A stretch of 64,000 nucleotides of DNA, from contig JBICHN010000004.1 in NCBI GenBank assembly GCA_043101845.1, positions 372,001 through 436,000 on the forward strand, written 5' to 3'. The DNA is from JBICHN01 sp043101845. GTDB lineage: Bacteria; Planctomycetota; Phycisphaerae; Phycisphaerales; UBA5793. The notes beneath the pieces are model-generated. The model was not told the origin of the DNA. It saw only the letters and a program-made list of their open reading frames with translations, and made no database searches. The translations under genes were made by a program, and so were the position numbers. Below are positions 16,667-25,688 of this stretch, in pieces; position 1 is the stretch's first letter, and every line of letters begins with the position of its first letter.

Positions 16667-18949
16667 TCAGTTGATCTGTTCGACGAGAAGGTTCGTGACG
16701 CGATTCGGCTCCGCCGCCTGCAGCCAGATGAGTCGCGGCGTGCCGATGTTCGGAACTCGACGCTCGATTGACGCTTCACCGTCGTTGTTCGCCACGGCCG
16801 TTCCGCCGAGCTGCGCTCTATCGAGATCGAGCACCACATTGAGGGATGGCACGAAGCTCGATCCCTTTCCGCGCAGGCTGTACGCGAAATACACCGTCTC
16901 ACGCGGCGTCGCGCCTGTGACATAGAGGTTGGCGTCGCGATTCGCGAACAGGGGATCGGCGGTGAGCAGGAATGGATCGCCGCATTCGGGCTCGATCACG
17001 GAGAACGCGTCGAGGCCGGCTTCCGTGACCGAGTTGTTCGGACGGTCCGAGGCCGAGAATCGCATGCGCATCGTATTCGTCGGCGTGATGTAATCGCCGA
17101 CGCGATACTGCTTCAACTCCCAGCCGTTCGTCGCGGTGATCGTCTCCACCGTGACCCAACTCGACCCGTCATCATTCGAGAGTTCGACCTCGAGTTCGTC
17201 ATCGCCGTCATCGCTGGTGAACCACAGCGCAGCGCGGATGAAGGCGTTCTCGGTTTCAACCGCGAAAGTCGGAGATTCGACTTCGGTCGGCCCGCCGTCG
17301 AGATCCTCATCTGGCCCGAGTCCGGTGACATAGCAGCGGCCGGAGCCGTCGAAATCGGAAGGAGGATCGCCCCGGCCGCCACTGTTCCCGACGGGAACAC
17401 CGCGCTCCCAGGCGCCGTCGCTGACATTCGAGTTGCGAACGGTCCAGCCCTGATTCGTCTCGAAATCATCCTCGAAAAGCGAATTGAGACCGAAGGCCGA
17501 AATGACGCTCCAGCTGTCGATCGGCGCCGTCGAGGGGCTCGTGAAGAGTCGCGCGTCCGTCGACTCCGCGGAGACATAGTACCGCAGGGCATCTCCGCAC
17601 TCGGACGGTGGGAACGCCGCCTCGAAGAGACCTCCACCGATGTCGGTGAACGGAATCTCGACGAACCCGGTTCCGTTGTCGACATGGAGCGTCGCCGAGC
17701 CGCTCTGGTAGGACGCGTCGCGCTCGACGATTTCGATCTGAAGCAAGGCGCCGCCGCTGGGGCTGATGACCTCGGGACGACCGAGTGGATAGTTGATCGT
17801 GAGTCCCGAGACCGCCGCGCTCGCGTCGACCACGAAGAGGCCGCGGCTGAGATCGCTGATGATGACCTTGCCGCTCTCGAAGTACGGGTAGCAGCTCCAC
17901 GCGCCGTCGAAACCGGCGCCGTTGCTGCTCGGATATGTATCAAAGAAGCCGACTTCGAAGGCGTCGAGGGCGTTCGAGGCGTCGAAGATGCGCAGGCCGC
18001 TCGTGTAGTTCGCCTCGTACACGAAGAAGTTCTTCACATACAGGTTGTGATCCGTCGACGGGAGCCCGGAGGTGAAGGTCGTCGCGAGGAACGGGTTCTC
18101 CAGATCAGAAACATCGAACACGAGCGTGCGCGTCGTCAGCGCGGTGCCGCTGAGTTCATCAAGTTCGTCGTTCACGAAGAGGTACTGCTGGTCGTCGCTC
18201 AACCAGCACTGGTGGCAGTACTGCAGGCCCGGATACGTACGGGCCGAGAGCAGGAGCATGTTCGACTTGTCCGTCACATCCCAGATCTGGACGCCGGAGG
18301 TCCCGTTCGCGCAGAAGGCGATCTCGCGTCCGTCGTACGGACCCTCGGTATAGGTGTAGACCTGGGCGTCATGGCAATACGGACTCCCGCGCATCTGACC
18401 GGCGAGCACCGGGTTCGTCGGGTCGCCGTTGAGATCGAACGCGACCGGCGCCCCTCCGTTGATGTTGGCGCCGACGAGGTAGAGGTATCCGCTCTCCTCG
18501 TTGATGACCACATTGTGCGAGGTGCGCACGCTGTTCCCGGTGAAACGACGGACGAGCGTGGCGACGCCGTTGTCGACATTGCTCAGATCGATGATGTCGA
18601 TTCCGCCTCCGCCTTCATTGACTGCGTAGGCGTAGTCGCCGAATACCTTGATGTCGCCCCACAGGCTGTCCGTGTGTGGAATCGTGTTCAGCACGACCGG
18701 GTTCGCCGGATCCGTCACTTCGACCACCGCGACGGCGTTTGACAACCCCATCAGCGCGTATTCGCGACCGGACGCCGAGGTGTACCCCCAGCAGTCGTTC
18801 CCGTTCGCGGCGCCGGTGCCGAATTGGGAGAGCGTGACCTGCGAACTCAGATCCACATTGAGGAACGAATACTGGCCCGAAACCGGGGCCGCCATCAGAC
18901 TCACCGCGGTCACCACGCCGCTGAGAGTGAGCATCAGATTCCGCAGCAT
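16667..18949 (-). CDS. Secreted choice-of-anchor B / LVIVD-repeat protein with island C-terminal domain
   Basis: 760 residues. A signal peptide MLRNLMLTLSGVVTAVSLMA is followed by a beta-propeller built from repeats such as AVVEVTDPANPVVLNTIP and GIDIIDLSNVDNGVATLV (LVIVD type, as in choice-of-anchor B proteins). A jelly-roll-like domain follows (DDFETNQGWTVRNSN...). The last 95 residues (from about DPLFANRDANLYVTGATP) form the domain shared with four neighbouring secreted proteins. The start ATG at 18949 has AGGAG upstream; the open frame continues to 19246 without a better start. Probably exported, or attached to the cell surface. Ligand unknown. Confidence 0.85.
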   Translation of the reverse strand: MLRNLMLTLSGVVTAVSLMAAPVSGQYSFLNVDLSSQVTLSQFGTGAANGNDCWGYTSASGREYALMGLSNAVAVVEVTDPANPVVLNTIPHTDSLWGDIKVFGDYAYAVNEGGGGIDIIDLSNVDNGVATLVRRFTGNSVRTSHNVVINEESGYLYLVGANINGGAPVAFDLNGDPTNPVLAGQMRGSPYCHDAQVYTYTEGPYDGREIAFCANGTSGVQIWDVTDKSNMLLLSARTYPGLQYCHQCWLSDDQQYLFVNDELDELSGTALTTRTLVFDVSDLENPFLATTFTSGLPSTDHNLYVKNFFVYEANYTSGLRIFDASNALDAFEVGFFDTYPSSNGAGFDGAWSCYPYFESGKVIISDLSRGLFVVDASAAVSGLTINYPLGRPEVISPSGGALLQIEIVERDASYQSGSATLHVDNGTGFVEIPFTDIGGGLFEAAFPPSECGDALRYYVSAESTDARLFTSPSTAPIDSWSVISAFGLNSLFEDDFETNQGWTVRNSNVSDGAWERGVPVGNSGGRGDPPSDFDGSGRCYVTGLGPDEDLDGGPTEVESPTFAVETENAFIRAALWFTSDDGDDELEVELSNDDGSSWVTVETITATNGWELKQYRVGDYITPTNTMRMRFSASDRPNNSVTEAGLDAFSVIEPECGDPFLLTADPLFANRDANLYVTGATPRETVYFAYSLRGKGSSFVPSLNVVLDLDRAQLGGTAVANNDGEASIERRVPNIGTPRLIWLQAAEPNRVTNLLVEQIN

Positions 18950-19244
18950 GAGTACACCCTTCTCCTGGGGTTCGAACGAATCCACACCTTGCGTCGTATG
19001 ATGAGCGCCACGGTGGGAACGACGCATTACCGGTCGTTCCGGACGCCCTCCGGCTGGCATAACCCCGTCCGGCGTCAATTCATTCCCGGTTTGGGAATTG
19101 CCCGGGGTCGCCGAGCGTTCATGGTAGCATAACTGGTCCGGTATCAGGGCGGTTGTTCCCGTGATTCGCAAACGGTCCCCGCCCAAGCCCGCATACCGAT
19201 CGACGGGAACAAATCGGAACAGACGACCGTTCTTCAGGGGAGTC
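18950..19244. promoter_or_regulatory. Divergent intergenic region of the secreted-protein island
   Basis: 295 bp between two divergent secreted-protein genes, each with its own Shine-Dalgarno sequence at the edge. The promoters for both should lie here, but I see no convincing -35/-10 pair or dyad. Confidence 0.3.
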
Positions 19245-20609
19245 ATGGCTCATTTACACCGGAAACCGGGATGGACGCCGCGCCGAGTCGCGACGGTCGT
19301 CGCAGCGACTGCACTTGCGGTCGCGCCGGCGGCTCTCGCCCACGATCCGGGGTATGTCATCTACGACCTCGGCACGCTTGGAGGCGCCGAGAGCATCGCG
19401 TGGAACATCAACGAAGACGGCCATGTCGTCGGCGCCGCTCAGAACGCGGCCGGCGAATGGCGCGCCTGCATCTGGGTCGACGGCGCCCCGTTCGATCTCG
19501 GGACCCTCGGGGGGCCGACGAGTCGTGCGTATGGAATCAACAGCGCGCGGCAAGTCGTCGGCGAGGCGGACATGGCGGATGGGACCTCGTCCTACGCGAC
19601 GGGATGGGACCCGGACCGGGGCACCTTCAATCTCGGCGCTCTGGGTGGGACGCGAAGTATCGCCTGGGAAGTCACCGACGACGCTGAAGTCGTCGGCGAG
19701 GCCGAGAACTCGACCGGGGAAACCCGCGCGTTCCTGCGCGTTGGCTCGAACATGACGGACCTCGGTTTGCTGCCGGGCCACGCGCATAGTGGCGCTTACG
19801 CGCGAAGCTCGAACGGCTTCACGGTCGGATGGTCCGAAGACGCGGCCGGCGATCGCTCCGCCGTGTATTGGGATCGTAATCTCGCTCTCGTGGAACTCGA
19901 TGATCTCGACGGGCCGTTCGCCGAAGCCCGGGCGATGAATCGCGAAGGCATCGCCTGCGGCTACGCCGAGTCCGGCGAAGGGGAGATGACCGCGCTCTCG
20001 TGGGACAACGGCGTGATGATCGCGCTCGGCGGCTTCCCGACGGGCGGTGACAGCTTCGCGTACGACCTCAATGTCGTCCCGGAGTTCATCGGCGAAGCGT
20101 ACCTCGTCGCGGCGGACGAGATGCAGGCCGTCCTCTGGAAGAACGACCGCATCACGAATCTGAACACGCTGCTTCCGCCCGGATCATCGTGGGACACGCT
20201 CCTCAGCGCGCACGCGATCAACAATGCCGGTCAGATCGTCGGCGTGGGACGAAATTCGAACGGCGAACGCCACGCGTACCTGCTCGACCCGAAGCTCGGG
20301 CTCGCGAACCCGATTCCGGGTGAAGCGGGTGAGCTCAATCTGATCGACGCCGCGGGTGCGACGCCGGGCGCGCGCGTGCACATCGTCTACGGATTCGAAT
20401 ACGGATCGACCGCCGTTCCCGGGTGTCCGGGCGTGAACCTGGACATCGCGCGGCCGACTCGGCTTGCTTCATTGACGGCGGACGAGACGGGGCATGCGAT
20501 CATCGAAGTCTTCGTCCCGCAGGCGGCGCGACTGCGCACGACCCTGCTGCAGGCCATTGAAGAGGGTTCCTGCGAGAAGAGTGTAATCACCATCTGGACC
20601 TGGATGTAA
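19245..20609 (+). CDS. Secreted HAF-repeat protein with island C-terminal domain
   Basis: 454 residues with an N-terminal signal peptide ending at about AAALAHD. Six or more HAF-type repeats follow (YDLGTLGGAESIAWNINEDG, FDLGTLGGPTSRAYGINSA, FNLGALGGTRSIAWEVTDD and weaker ones up to AHAINNAGQIVGVG), predicted to form a beta-propeller. The last 95 residues (GELNLIDAAGATPGARVHIV...LLQAIEEGSC) are a divergent copy of the C-terminal domain shared across the island. The ATG at 19245 is preceded by AGGGGA; a longer frame from 19161 lacks a signal peptide. Exported; function unknown. Confidence 0.85.
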   Translation: MAHLHRKPGWTPRRVATVVAATALAVAPAALAHDPGYVIYDLGTLGGAESIAWNINEDGHVVGAAQNAAGEWRACIWVDGAPFDLGTLGGPTSRAYGINSARQVVGEADMADGTSSYATGWDPDRGTFNLGALGGTRSIAWEVTDDAEVVGEAENSTGETRAFLRVGSNMTDLGLLPGHAHSGAYARSSNGFTVGWSEDAAGDRSAVYWDRNLALVELDDLDGPFAEARAMNREGIACGYAESGEGEMTALSWDNGVMIALGGFPTGGDSFAYDLNVVPEFIGEAYLVAADEMQAVLWKNDRITNLNTLLPPGSSWDTLLSAHAINNAGQIVGVGRNSNGERHAYLLDPKLGLANPIPGEAGELNLIDAAGATPGARVHIVYGFEYGSTAVPGCPGVNLDIARPTRLASLTADETGHAIIEVFVPQAARLRTTLLQAIEEGSCEKSVITIWTWM

Positions 20610-20680
20610 CGATTCAACGGGCGCGTTATTCACATGGAACAGTGGCTCGTTTCGAAATCGAGCCTCAGGAGAAGTTTGAG

Positions 20681-21460
20681 ATGATCAATCGAGTGCGAAC
20701 GGGGCTGGCGGTGGTCGCCGCAGCCGCCTTCATGGGCGCCGCGTCGGCGGACATCTGGTACTTCGAGTCGAACCTGACCGGCGATCAGCATGTCCCTTCG
20801 ACGGGCAGTGAGGCCTTCGGGACCGCGACCCTCGTGTACGACAGTGAGACCGGGAAGATCGACATCGATCTCTATGTCGAAGGGATCGAACACGCCGATC
20901 TGCTGTATGCGCACCTTCATCAGGGCCGTCTCGGGTTTTACGGCGACATGCTCATGCACCTCGGCAACGGCGATGTGTTCGTGCCTGACGGAAACGGACT
21001 GCGACGCACGATCACCGGCGCCGACTTCCCGCAGGACTTTGACTACGACCTGTTCACGGGCGGAACCTACATCAATGTGCACTCCGTTCAATGGGAAGCC
21101 GGCGAGATTCGCGGGCAGCCGCTTCCGTCGCCCCTTCTCACGCACACGGCGCTGAAGCGTGGAACACACGCAAGCCTTTCGGTAAGCGGCGCGCAGCCGA
21201 GCGAGCGGGTGTACTTCGCCTTCAGCTGGGAGGGTGTGGGCGAGAGCGATCCGATCACCCAGCTCGGTGGCATCGTGCTCGATCTCAATGAACCGGTCAC
21301 CCTTGCGGGCGTCGGCCGCGCAGACATCAATGGGCGCGCGGTTTTCGAGGGGTTCGTCTCTTCGAGAGCGCCGGCGCTCGAACTCGCCATGCAGGCGGTT
21401 ATCGCCCGAGGCCCGGACTCGGTGAAGTCGAACACCCAGACCACCGCCGTGATGCCGTAA
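20681..21460 (+). CDS. Secreted CHRD-domain protein with island C-terminal domain
   Basis: 259 residues. Signal peptide MINRVRTGLAVVAAAAFMGA, then a CHRD domain (about 23-150: FESNLTGDQHVPSTGSEAFG, YAHLHQGRLG, YINVHSVQWEAGEIRGQ). A roughly 100-residue C-terminal domain follows (ASLSVSGAQPSERVYFAFSW...RADINGRAVFEG), shared with the neighbouring secreted proteins. The start has AGGAGA nine bases upstream. It lies 71 bp downstream of the HAF gene on the same strand and may be co-transcribed. Confidence 0.87.
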   Translation: MINRVRTGLAVVAAAAFMGAASADIWYFESNLTGDQHVPSTGSEAFGTATLVYDSETGKIDIDLYVEGIEHADLLYAHLHQGRLGFYGDMLMHLGNGDVFVPDGNGLRRTITGADFPQDFDYDLFTGGTYINVHSVQWEAGEIRGQPLPSPLLTHTALKRGTHASLSVSGAQPSERVYFAFSWEGVGESDPITQLGGIVLDLNEPVTLAGVGRADINGRAVFEGFVSSRAPALELAMQAVIARGPDSVKSNTQTTAVMP

Positions 21461-21622
21461 GGGAGCGATCTTCGGATTTCGAGCGGAGCCCATTTTGATT
21501 CGGAGCTCCGGCTCGGGGTTCGATCAACCTGATGAACTCGGCGCCCGTACCGGCCGATGACGAACCGGGCGGGCGTCGACGCATTGGATTTCGTCGCGCC
21601 GGAGACGAAAGGAACGACCGAT

Positions 21623-23272
21623 ATGTCGAAGATCGGGATGCTCAACGGGGAGGGGCGTCGGTATGCGCTCGCCATGGTTGCGACCGGTTTCATCGCCGGA
21701 ACGGCCGCGGCCCAGGTGGTCTCGGTTCGCTCGGAGGTCGACTCGTCGCGATCGTTCACGCCTCTGCAGTCGTACACCATGGCCGAGAGCCACGATGGCC
21801 TTCTGTTCTTCTGTGGATTGAAGAGCATGGGTCGTCACGATCTCGCCCGCGATGGTCGCGAAAGCTTTCCCGGCGAGCATTTCAATCGAAGCGTGCATCT
21901 GTTCGATCTCGATACGAAGACCACGCTCTCGGGCTCGATCGAACATTTCTCGGCGACCATGCTCGAGACCCTGACGGTCACGAATCCGCAGTCCGTGCAG
22001 TACGGCGACACCCTCTACATCTACGGCGGGTACGGGCCGGTTTCGGATTCCCGGGGCTGGGCGACACGCGACACGGTGACGACCGTCGACCTTGCCGCTG
22101 TGCGTGACGCGATCGTCCAGCAGCAGCCGATTCCCGAGTCCGCCTTCGTTTCGCAGACGGCGCCGCTCGCTCAGGTGGCCGGCGGACGCATTCTCAAGCT
22201 CGGGGGTTATCACCTTCTCGTAGGCGGCGCCGGGTTCATCGGGAATTACGCCGACATCGACAACTTCGTAACCCAGTACTCCGAGCGCATTCATCTCTTC
22301 GATCCGAACCGCAGCTTCATCGATCCCGTGCGCACCTGGGTCGATCCGGAGTACCACCGGCGCGACGGCAATGTGACGCCGATCACCATCGGCCCCTACG
22401 GCGACCAACGGCCCGGGTTTCTCTTCCACGGCGGCGTGTTCAAGCCCGGGAATGAGTTTCAGCCCGAAGCGTGGGAACACCCGCTCACTTTCGATTCGGG
22501 CGACATGACGGTCACGGTCGACCGCTCGTTCGAGCAGATGATGAACCAGTACGAAGGCGCCCGGGTGAGCTTCCACTCGGAGTCGAAGGGTGAAAACTAC
22601 ATCATCACGATGGGCGGCCTGTCCGCGTCGCGCTGGGACGGATCGCAATTCGTGCCCGACTTCGCGATTCCGTGGGTTATCGATGCGTCAATGATCACGA
22701 CTCGTGACGGCCGCGCCGTCGACGAGCGCATCGTCGGCGCCGCGATCAACCCGGTGACGAACACCGAGTTCGTTCCAAACGCGGCGCTGCCGACGAATTC
22801 GATCGGCCAGATTCTCTGGGATGAACTGCCGCCCGGTGAGACGCTTCTCGGTCATTACTACGGCGGCATCGAGGCCCGGAGCCCGGGAAGTTCGGCGATC
22901 ACCGAGGCCTCATCCAGGGTGTACGCGGTCTACGGAACGATCGACAAGATCGAACTCGAGGCGACGCCGATCGTCGCCGGCCAGGACGCGGTGTTTACGC
23001 TTACGAACGCCGACCCGGACGCGGGACTCACCTTCGCGTACAGCGTCGACGGCCCGGGCCCGCGATTCGTTCCGGCGCTCCAACTTTCGATCGATCTCAC
23101 GCCTCCGGTTCGTGTGTTCGCCCGGCGACGCGCCGACGCGAACGGTGAAGCGACGGTCACCATGCGTGTGCCTTCGAACGCTCCAGCTCGCGAGATCTGG
23201 ATCCAGGCCGTAATGGAAGAAGGTCGAGGGTTTGAGAAGTCAAACCTGATCGCCGACACGATTCAAAACTGA
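21623..23272 (+). CDS. Secreted kelch-like propeller protein with island C-terminal domain
   Basis: 549 residues. A signal-peptide-like N-terminus (YALAMVATGFIAGTAAA) follows a short polar stretch. The body has kelch-like features (TLYIYGGYGPVSDSRG, ILKLGGYHLLVGGAG, NYIITMGGLSASRWDG) and is probably a beta-propeller. The last 100 residues (AGQDAVFTLTNADPDAGLTF...EIWIQAVMEEG) are the shared C-terminal domain. AAAGGA precedes the ATG at 21623. No enzyme motif is recognised. Same strand as the CHRD and HAF genes. Confidence 0.82.
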   Translation: MSKIGMLNGEGRRYALAMVATGFIAGTAAAQVVSVRSEVDSSRSFTPLQSYTMAESHDGLLFFCGLKSMGRHDLARDGRESFPGEHFNRSVHLFDLDTKTTLSGSIEHFSATMLETLTVTNPQSVQYGDTLYIYGGYGPVSDSRGWATRDTVTTVDLAAVRDAIVQQQPIPESAFVSQTAPLAQVAGGRILKLGGYHLLVGGAGFIGNYADIDNFVTQYSERIHLFDPNRSFIDPVRTWVDPEYHRRDGNVTPITIGPYGDQRPGFLFHGGVFKPGNEFQPEAWEHPLTFDSGDMTVTVDRSFEQMMNQYEGARVSFHSESKGENYIITMGGLSASRWDGSQFVPDFAIPWVIDASMITTRDGRAVDERIVGAAINPVTNTEFVPNAALPTNSIGQILWDELPPGETLLGHYYGGIEARSPGSSAITEASSRVYAVYGTIDKIELEATPIVAGQDAVFTLTNADPDAGLTFAYSVDGPGPRFVPALQLSIDLTPPVRVFARRRADANGEATVTMRVPSNAPAREIWIQAVMEEGRGFEKSNLIADTIQN

Positions 23273-23320
23273 ACGGTGTTTGGCCGGTAGAATCGCTGCG
23301 CCCCTCCAGAGTGCGCTGCG

Positions 23321-23986
23321 ATGCCGACCGAAACGATCGAGAACTATCTGAAGCAGATCTACCTCCTCGAGCAGAAGGAGGACGGCGGCCTCGTGTCGAT
23401 GGGACGCATCGCGGAGGCGATGGAAGTCGCTCCCGGCACGGCGACCGCCATGGTCAAGCGACTCGCCGGATCGCGGCATTTGCTCTACGAGCCTTACAGC
23501 GGCGTCCGACTCAGCGCGAAGGGGCGCGATGTCGCGTTGCTCGTTCTCCGCCGTCACCGACTCATCGAATCGTTCCTCGTGGACACGCTCGGGCTCGATT
23601 GGTCCGAGGTCCATGAAGAGGCGGAGCGGCTCGAGCATGTCATCTCCGACCGGCTCCTCGAGCGCATCGACAACTTTCTTGGTCGTCCCAAGTTTGATCC
23701 GCACGGCGATCCGATCCCCGATATGGAGGGTCGCGTGCGCGAAGCGTCGCTCATCAGCCTTCCGGCATGCGAACCGGGAGCCCGGGCTCGCGTCGCCCGA
23801 GTGCTCGATCAGAATCGGCGGTTTCTGCAATTCGTCGATGAGCGCGGACTTCGACCCGGCGCCGAGATCGAACTCGTATCGATCGACAGCGTCGCCGACT
23901 CAGTGACCGTCCGGGTTGACGATCACTCCGTGACGATGGGGCGTTCAGCGGCGGCGAAACTTCTCGTCGAAATGATCGGCGCGTAA
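23321..23986 (+). CDS. DtxR/MntR-family metal-dependent transcriptional repressor
   Basis: 221 residues in the DtxR layout. An N-terminal winged helix (TETIENYLKQIYLLEQKEDG, then MGRIAEAMEVAPGTATAMVKRLA) is followed by a dimerisation and metal-binding domain (RRHRLIESFLVDTLGLDWSEVHEEAERLEH; DPHGDPIP) and a C-terminal SH3/FeoA-like domain (GAEIELVSIDSVADSVTV). It is expected to repress iron or manganese uptake genes when metal is bound. No metal transporter is adjacent. It sits between members of the secreted-protein island, and its target is unknown. Confidence 0.92.
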   Translation: MPTETIENYLKQIYLLEQKEDGGLVSMGRIAEAMEVAPGTATAMVKRLAGSRHLLYEPYSGVRLSAKGRDVALLVLRRHRLIESFLVDTLGLDWSEVHEEAERLEHVISDRLLERIDNFLGRPKFDPHGDPIPDMEGRVREASLISLPACEPGARARVARVLDQNRRFLQFVDERGLRPGAEIELVSIDSVADSVTVRVDDHSVTMGRSAAAKLLVEMIGA

Positions 23987-24009
23987 CGCGCACGATCTCG
24001 CCGCGCTGT

Positions 24010-25497
24010 TCATTGAGCCACATCACCCGAGATGACCTCGGTCGTATTGTGCTGCACGGCGGCCTGGAACCACAGGCGGCGTCCGGCGGCCCGGGCGGGC
24101 GTCTCCGCGATGAGCGTGGCGACACCGCTTGCATTTGAACGCCGCGTTCCCATGAGGATGGGATAGTCGATCGCCATCGTCACGCCGAGTTGCGGCGCCT
24201 CCCATTCACCGGGGCCATGACGGCTGAAGAAGAAACTCACGCGCGTGTCGGGCGGCGCGTTCGTCACGGTCGCCGTCACTTGTTCTCCCACTTGAAGAGG
24301 GGAAATGTCGAGACGCATCTCGCTCGTGAGGCGCCAGATCTCTCCTCCGCCGTGCTCGACCATGAGCAATTCGCCGCGCCCGTCTTCGCCAAAGGACGCG
24401 AGGCTGCGAATCTCCGCCCCGGTCGGATCGATCTGATGCTTGATGTTCTTGATGTCGGTCTGGCGCTGGTGGCGCGTCGCCATCCAGACTTCGCCGGTGC
24501 AGAAATCACCGAAGAAGTAGGCGCCGTGATAGAGAGGGAGGCGGTCGCCTCGATACGCATACCCACCCGTCACCGAGCATCGGCGGAAGCTGTGGTCATA
24601 CGCGAACATCGGGGCAATGAGCACGCCGTTCGGATCGCAGTCTTCCGGCGGGTTGTAACATTCCGGACCTTCCTGCAGACGCCAGCCGTAGTTGCGCCCC
24701 GCGGCGGCGCCGGCGCGCTGAAAGTTGATCTCCTCCCAGCCCTCCTGGCCAACATCCCCGAAGTAGAAGTCACCCGTCACACGATCGAAACTGATCCGCC
24801 ACGGCTGGCGCACCCCGAGCGCCCAGATCTCCGGCAACGCGTTCGGATCGTTCACGAACGGATTATCCGGCGGAATCGAATACGGCGTACCTCCGTCCAC
24901 ATCGACGCGGAGGATCTTGCCCTGGTACATCTCGAGGTTCTGCGCCACATTGTTCGGGTCGCCGCCAATGGCCTGACCGTCACCGCATGAAATGTAGAGG
25001 TATCCATCATTCGGTCCGAACGCGATGCCGGATCCATAGTGGTCCCAGGTCCAGTTCTCGATGTCGAGAATGATCTGGATGGAATTGATCATGCCGCGAT
25101 CGGGATTGTTCGGATCGGTGCGGAAGCGGGCCACCACATAGCGGTTGTTCCGTCCGCCGATCGCGATGTAGAAAAGACCGTTGTTCCAGTAGTCCGGGTG
25201 GAACGCCATGTTGAGCAGCCCGGCGTGCGCGATCGTCGAAATCTGGTTCGACACATCGAGGAACGGCTCGGGGACAATCTGACCGTCGCGGATGATGCGC
25301 ACCAGCCCCGTGTTCTTCTCGCCCACGAAGATCCGCTCAGTCTCGCCGTAGGGCGCCGTCGCGAAGGTCGGCTGGATGAATCCGTTCGCCACGAGTTCCG
25401 CGCCGAGTCGTTGCGCGGACGCCGCCGGCGAAAGGGCGAGCGTGAGGAGAATGAGAACCAGAGGCGCTCCGGCGGCGCACATGCCGAATCGTTTCAC
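24010..25497 (-). CDS. Secreted PQQ-dependent sugar dehydrogenase-like protein with island C-terminal domain
   Basis: About 495 residues. The signal peptide ends near PAASAQ. A six-bladed propeller of the soluble glucose/sorbosone dehydrogenase (GSDH) family follows, with HAGLLNMAFHPDYWNNG, GSGIAFGPNDGYLYISCGDG, EIWALGVRQPWRISFD (the G-x-R-N-P-like PQQ region, Gln replacing Asn) and CSVTGGYAYRG. The last 100 residues (LDISPLQVGEQVTATVTNAP...LWFQAAVQH) are the shared island domain. The start is uncertain: GTG 25497 gives a K-R signal peptide, and ATG 25482 or GTG 25506 are alternatives. Probably an extracytoplasmic aldose dehydrogenase or an inactive relative. Confidence 0.85.
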   Translation of the reverse strand: MKRFGMCAAGAPLVLILLTLALSPAASAQRLGAELVANGFIQPTFATAPYGETERIFVGEKNTGLVRIIRDGQIVPEPFLDVSNQISTIAHAGLLNMAFHPDYWNNGLFYIAIGGRNNRYVVARFRTDPNNPDRGMINSIQIILDIENWTWDHYGSGIAFGPNDGYLYISCGDGQAIGGDPNNVAQNLEMYQGKILRVDVDGGTPYSIPPDNPFVNDPNALPEIWALGVRQPWRISFDRVTGDFYFGDVGQEGWEEINFQRAGAAAGRNYGWRLQEGPECYNPPEDCDPNGVLIAPMFAYDHSFRRCSVTGGYAYRGDRLPLYHGAYFFGDFCTGEVWMATRHQRQTDIKNIKHQIDPTGAEIRSLASFGEDGRGELLMVEHGGGEIWRLTSEMRLDISPLQVGEQVTATVTNAPPDTRVSFFFSRHGPGEWEAPQLGVTMAIDYPILMGTRRSNASGVATLIAETPARAAGRRLWFQAAVQHNTTEVISGDVAQ

Positions 25498-25688
25498 ACG
25501 CAACACAGCAGAACTCCGAGAACCTGTGCCAGGATGAGAATCGGATGCGGGCCGACCCGCCTGAGACCACCATGCGCCCGTTCCGGCGCACCCATGATTA
25601 TGACTTCGCCTGAACCCGACGGCAATCAGGTTTCTCGTGAAGTCGGTGCGAATGCGGATCTGACTGCTTGAACGGTCCTCGCCGGGGG

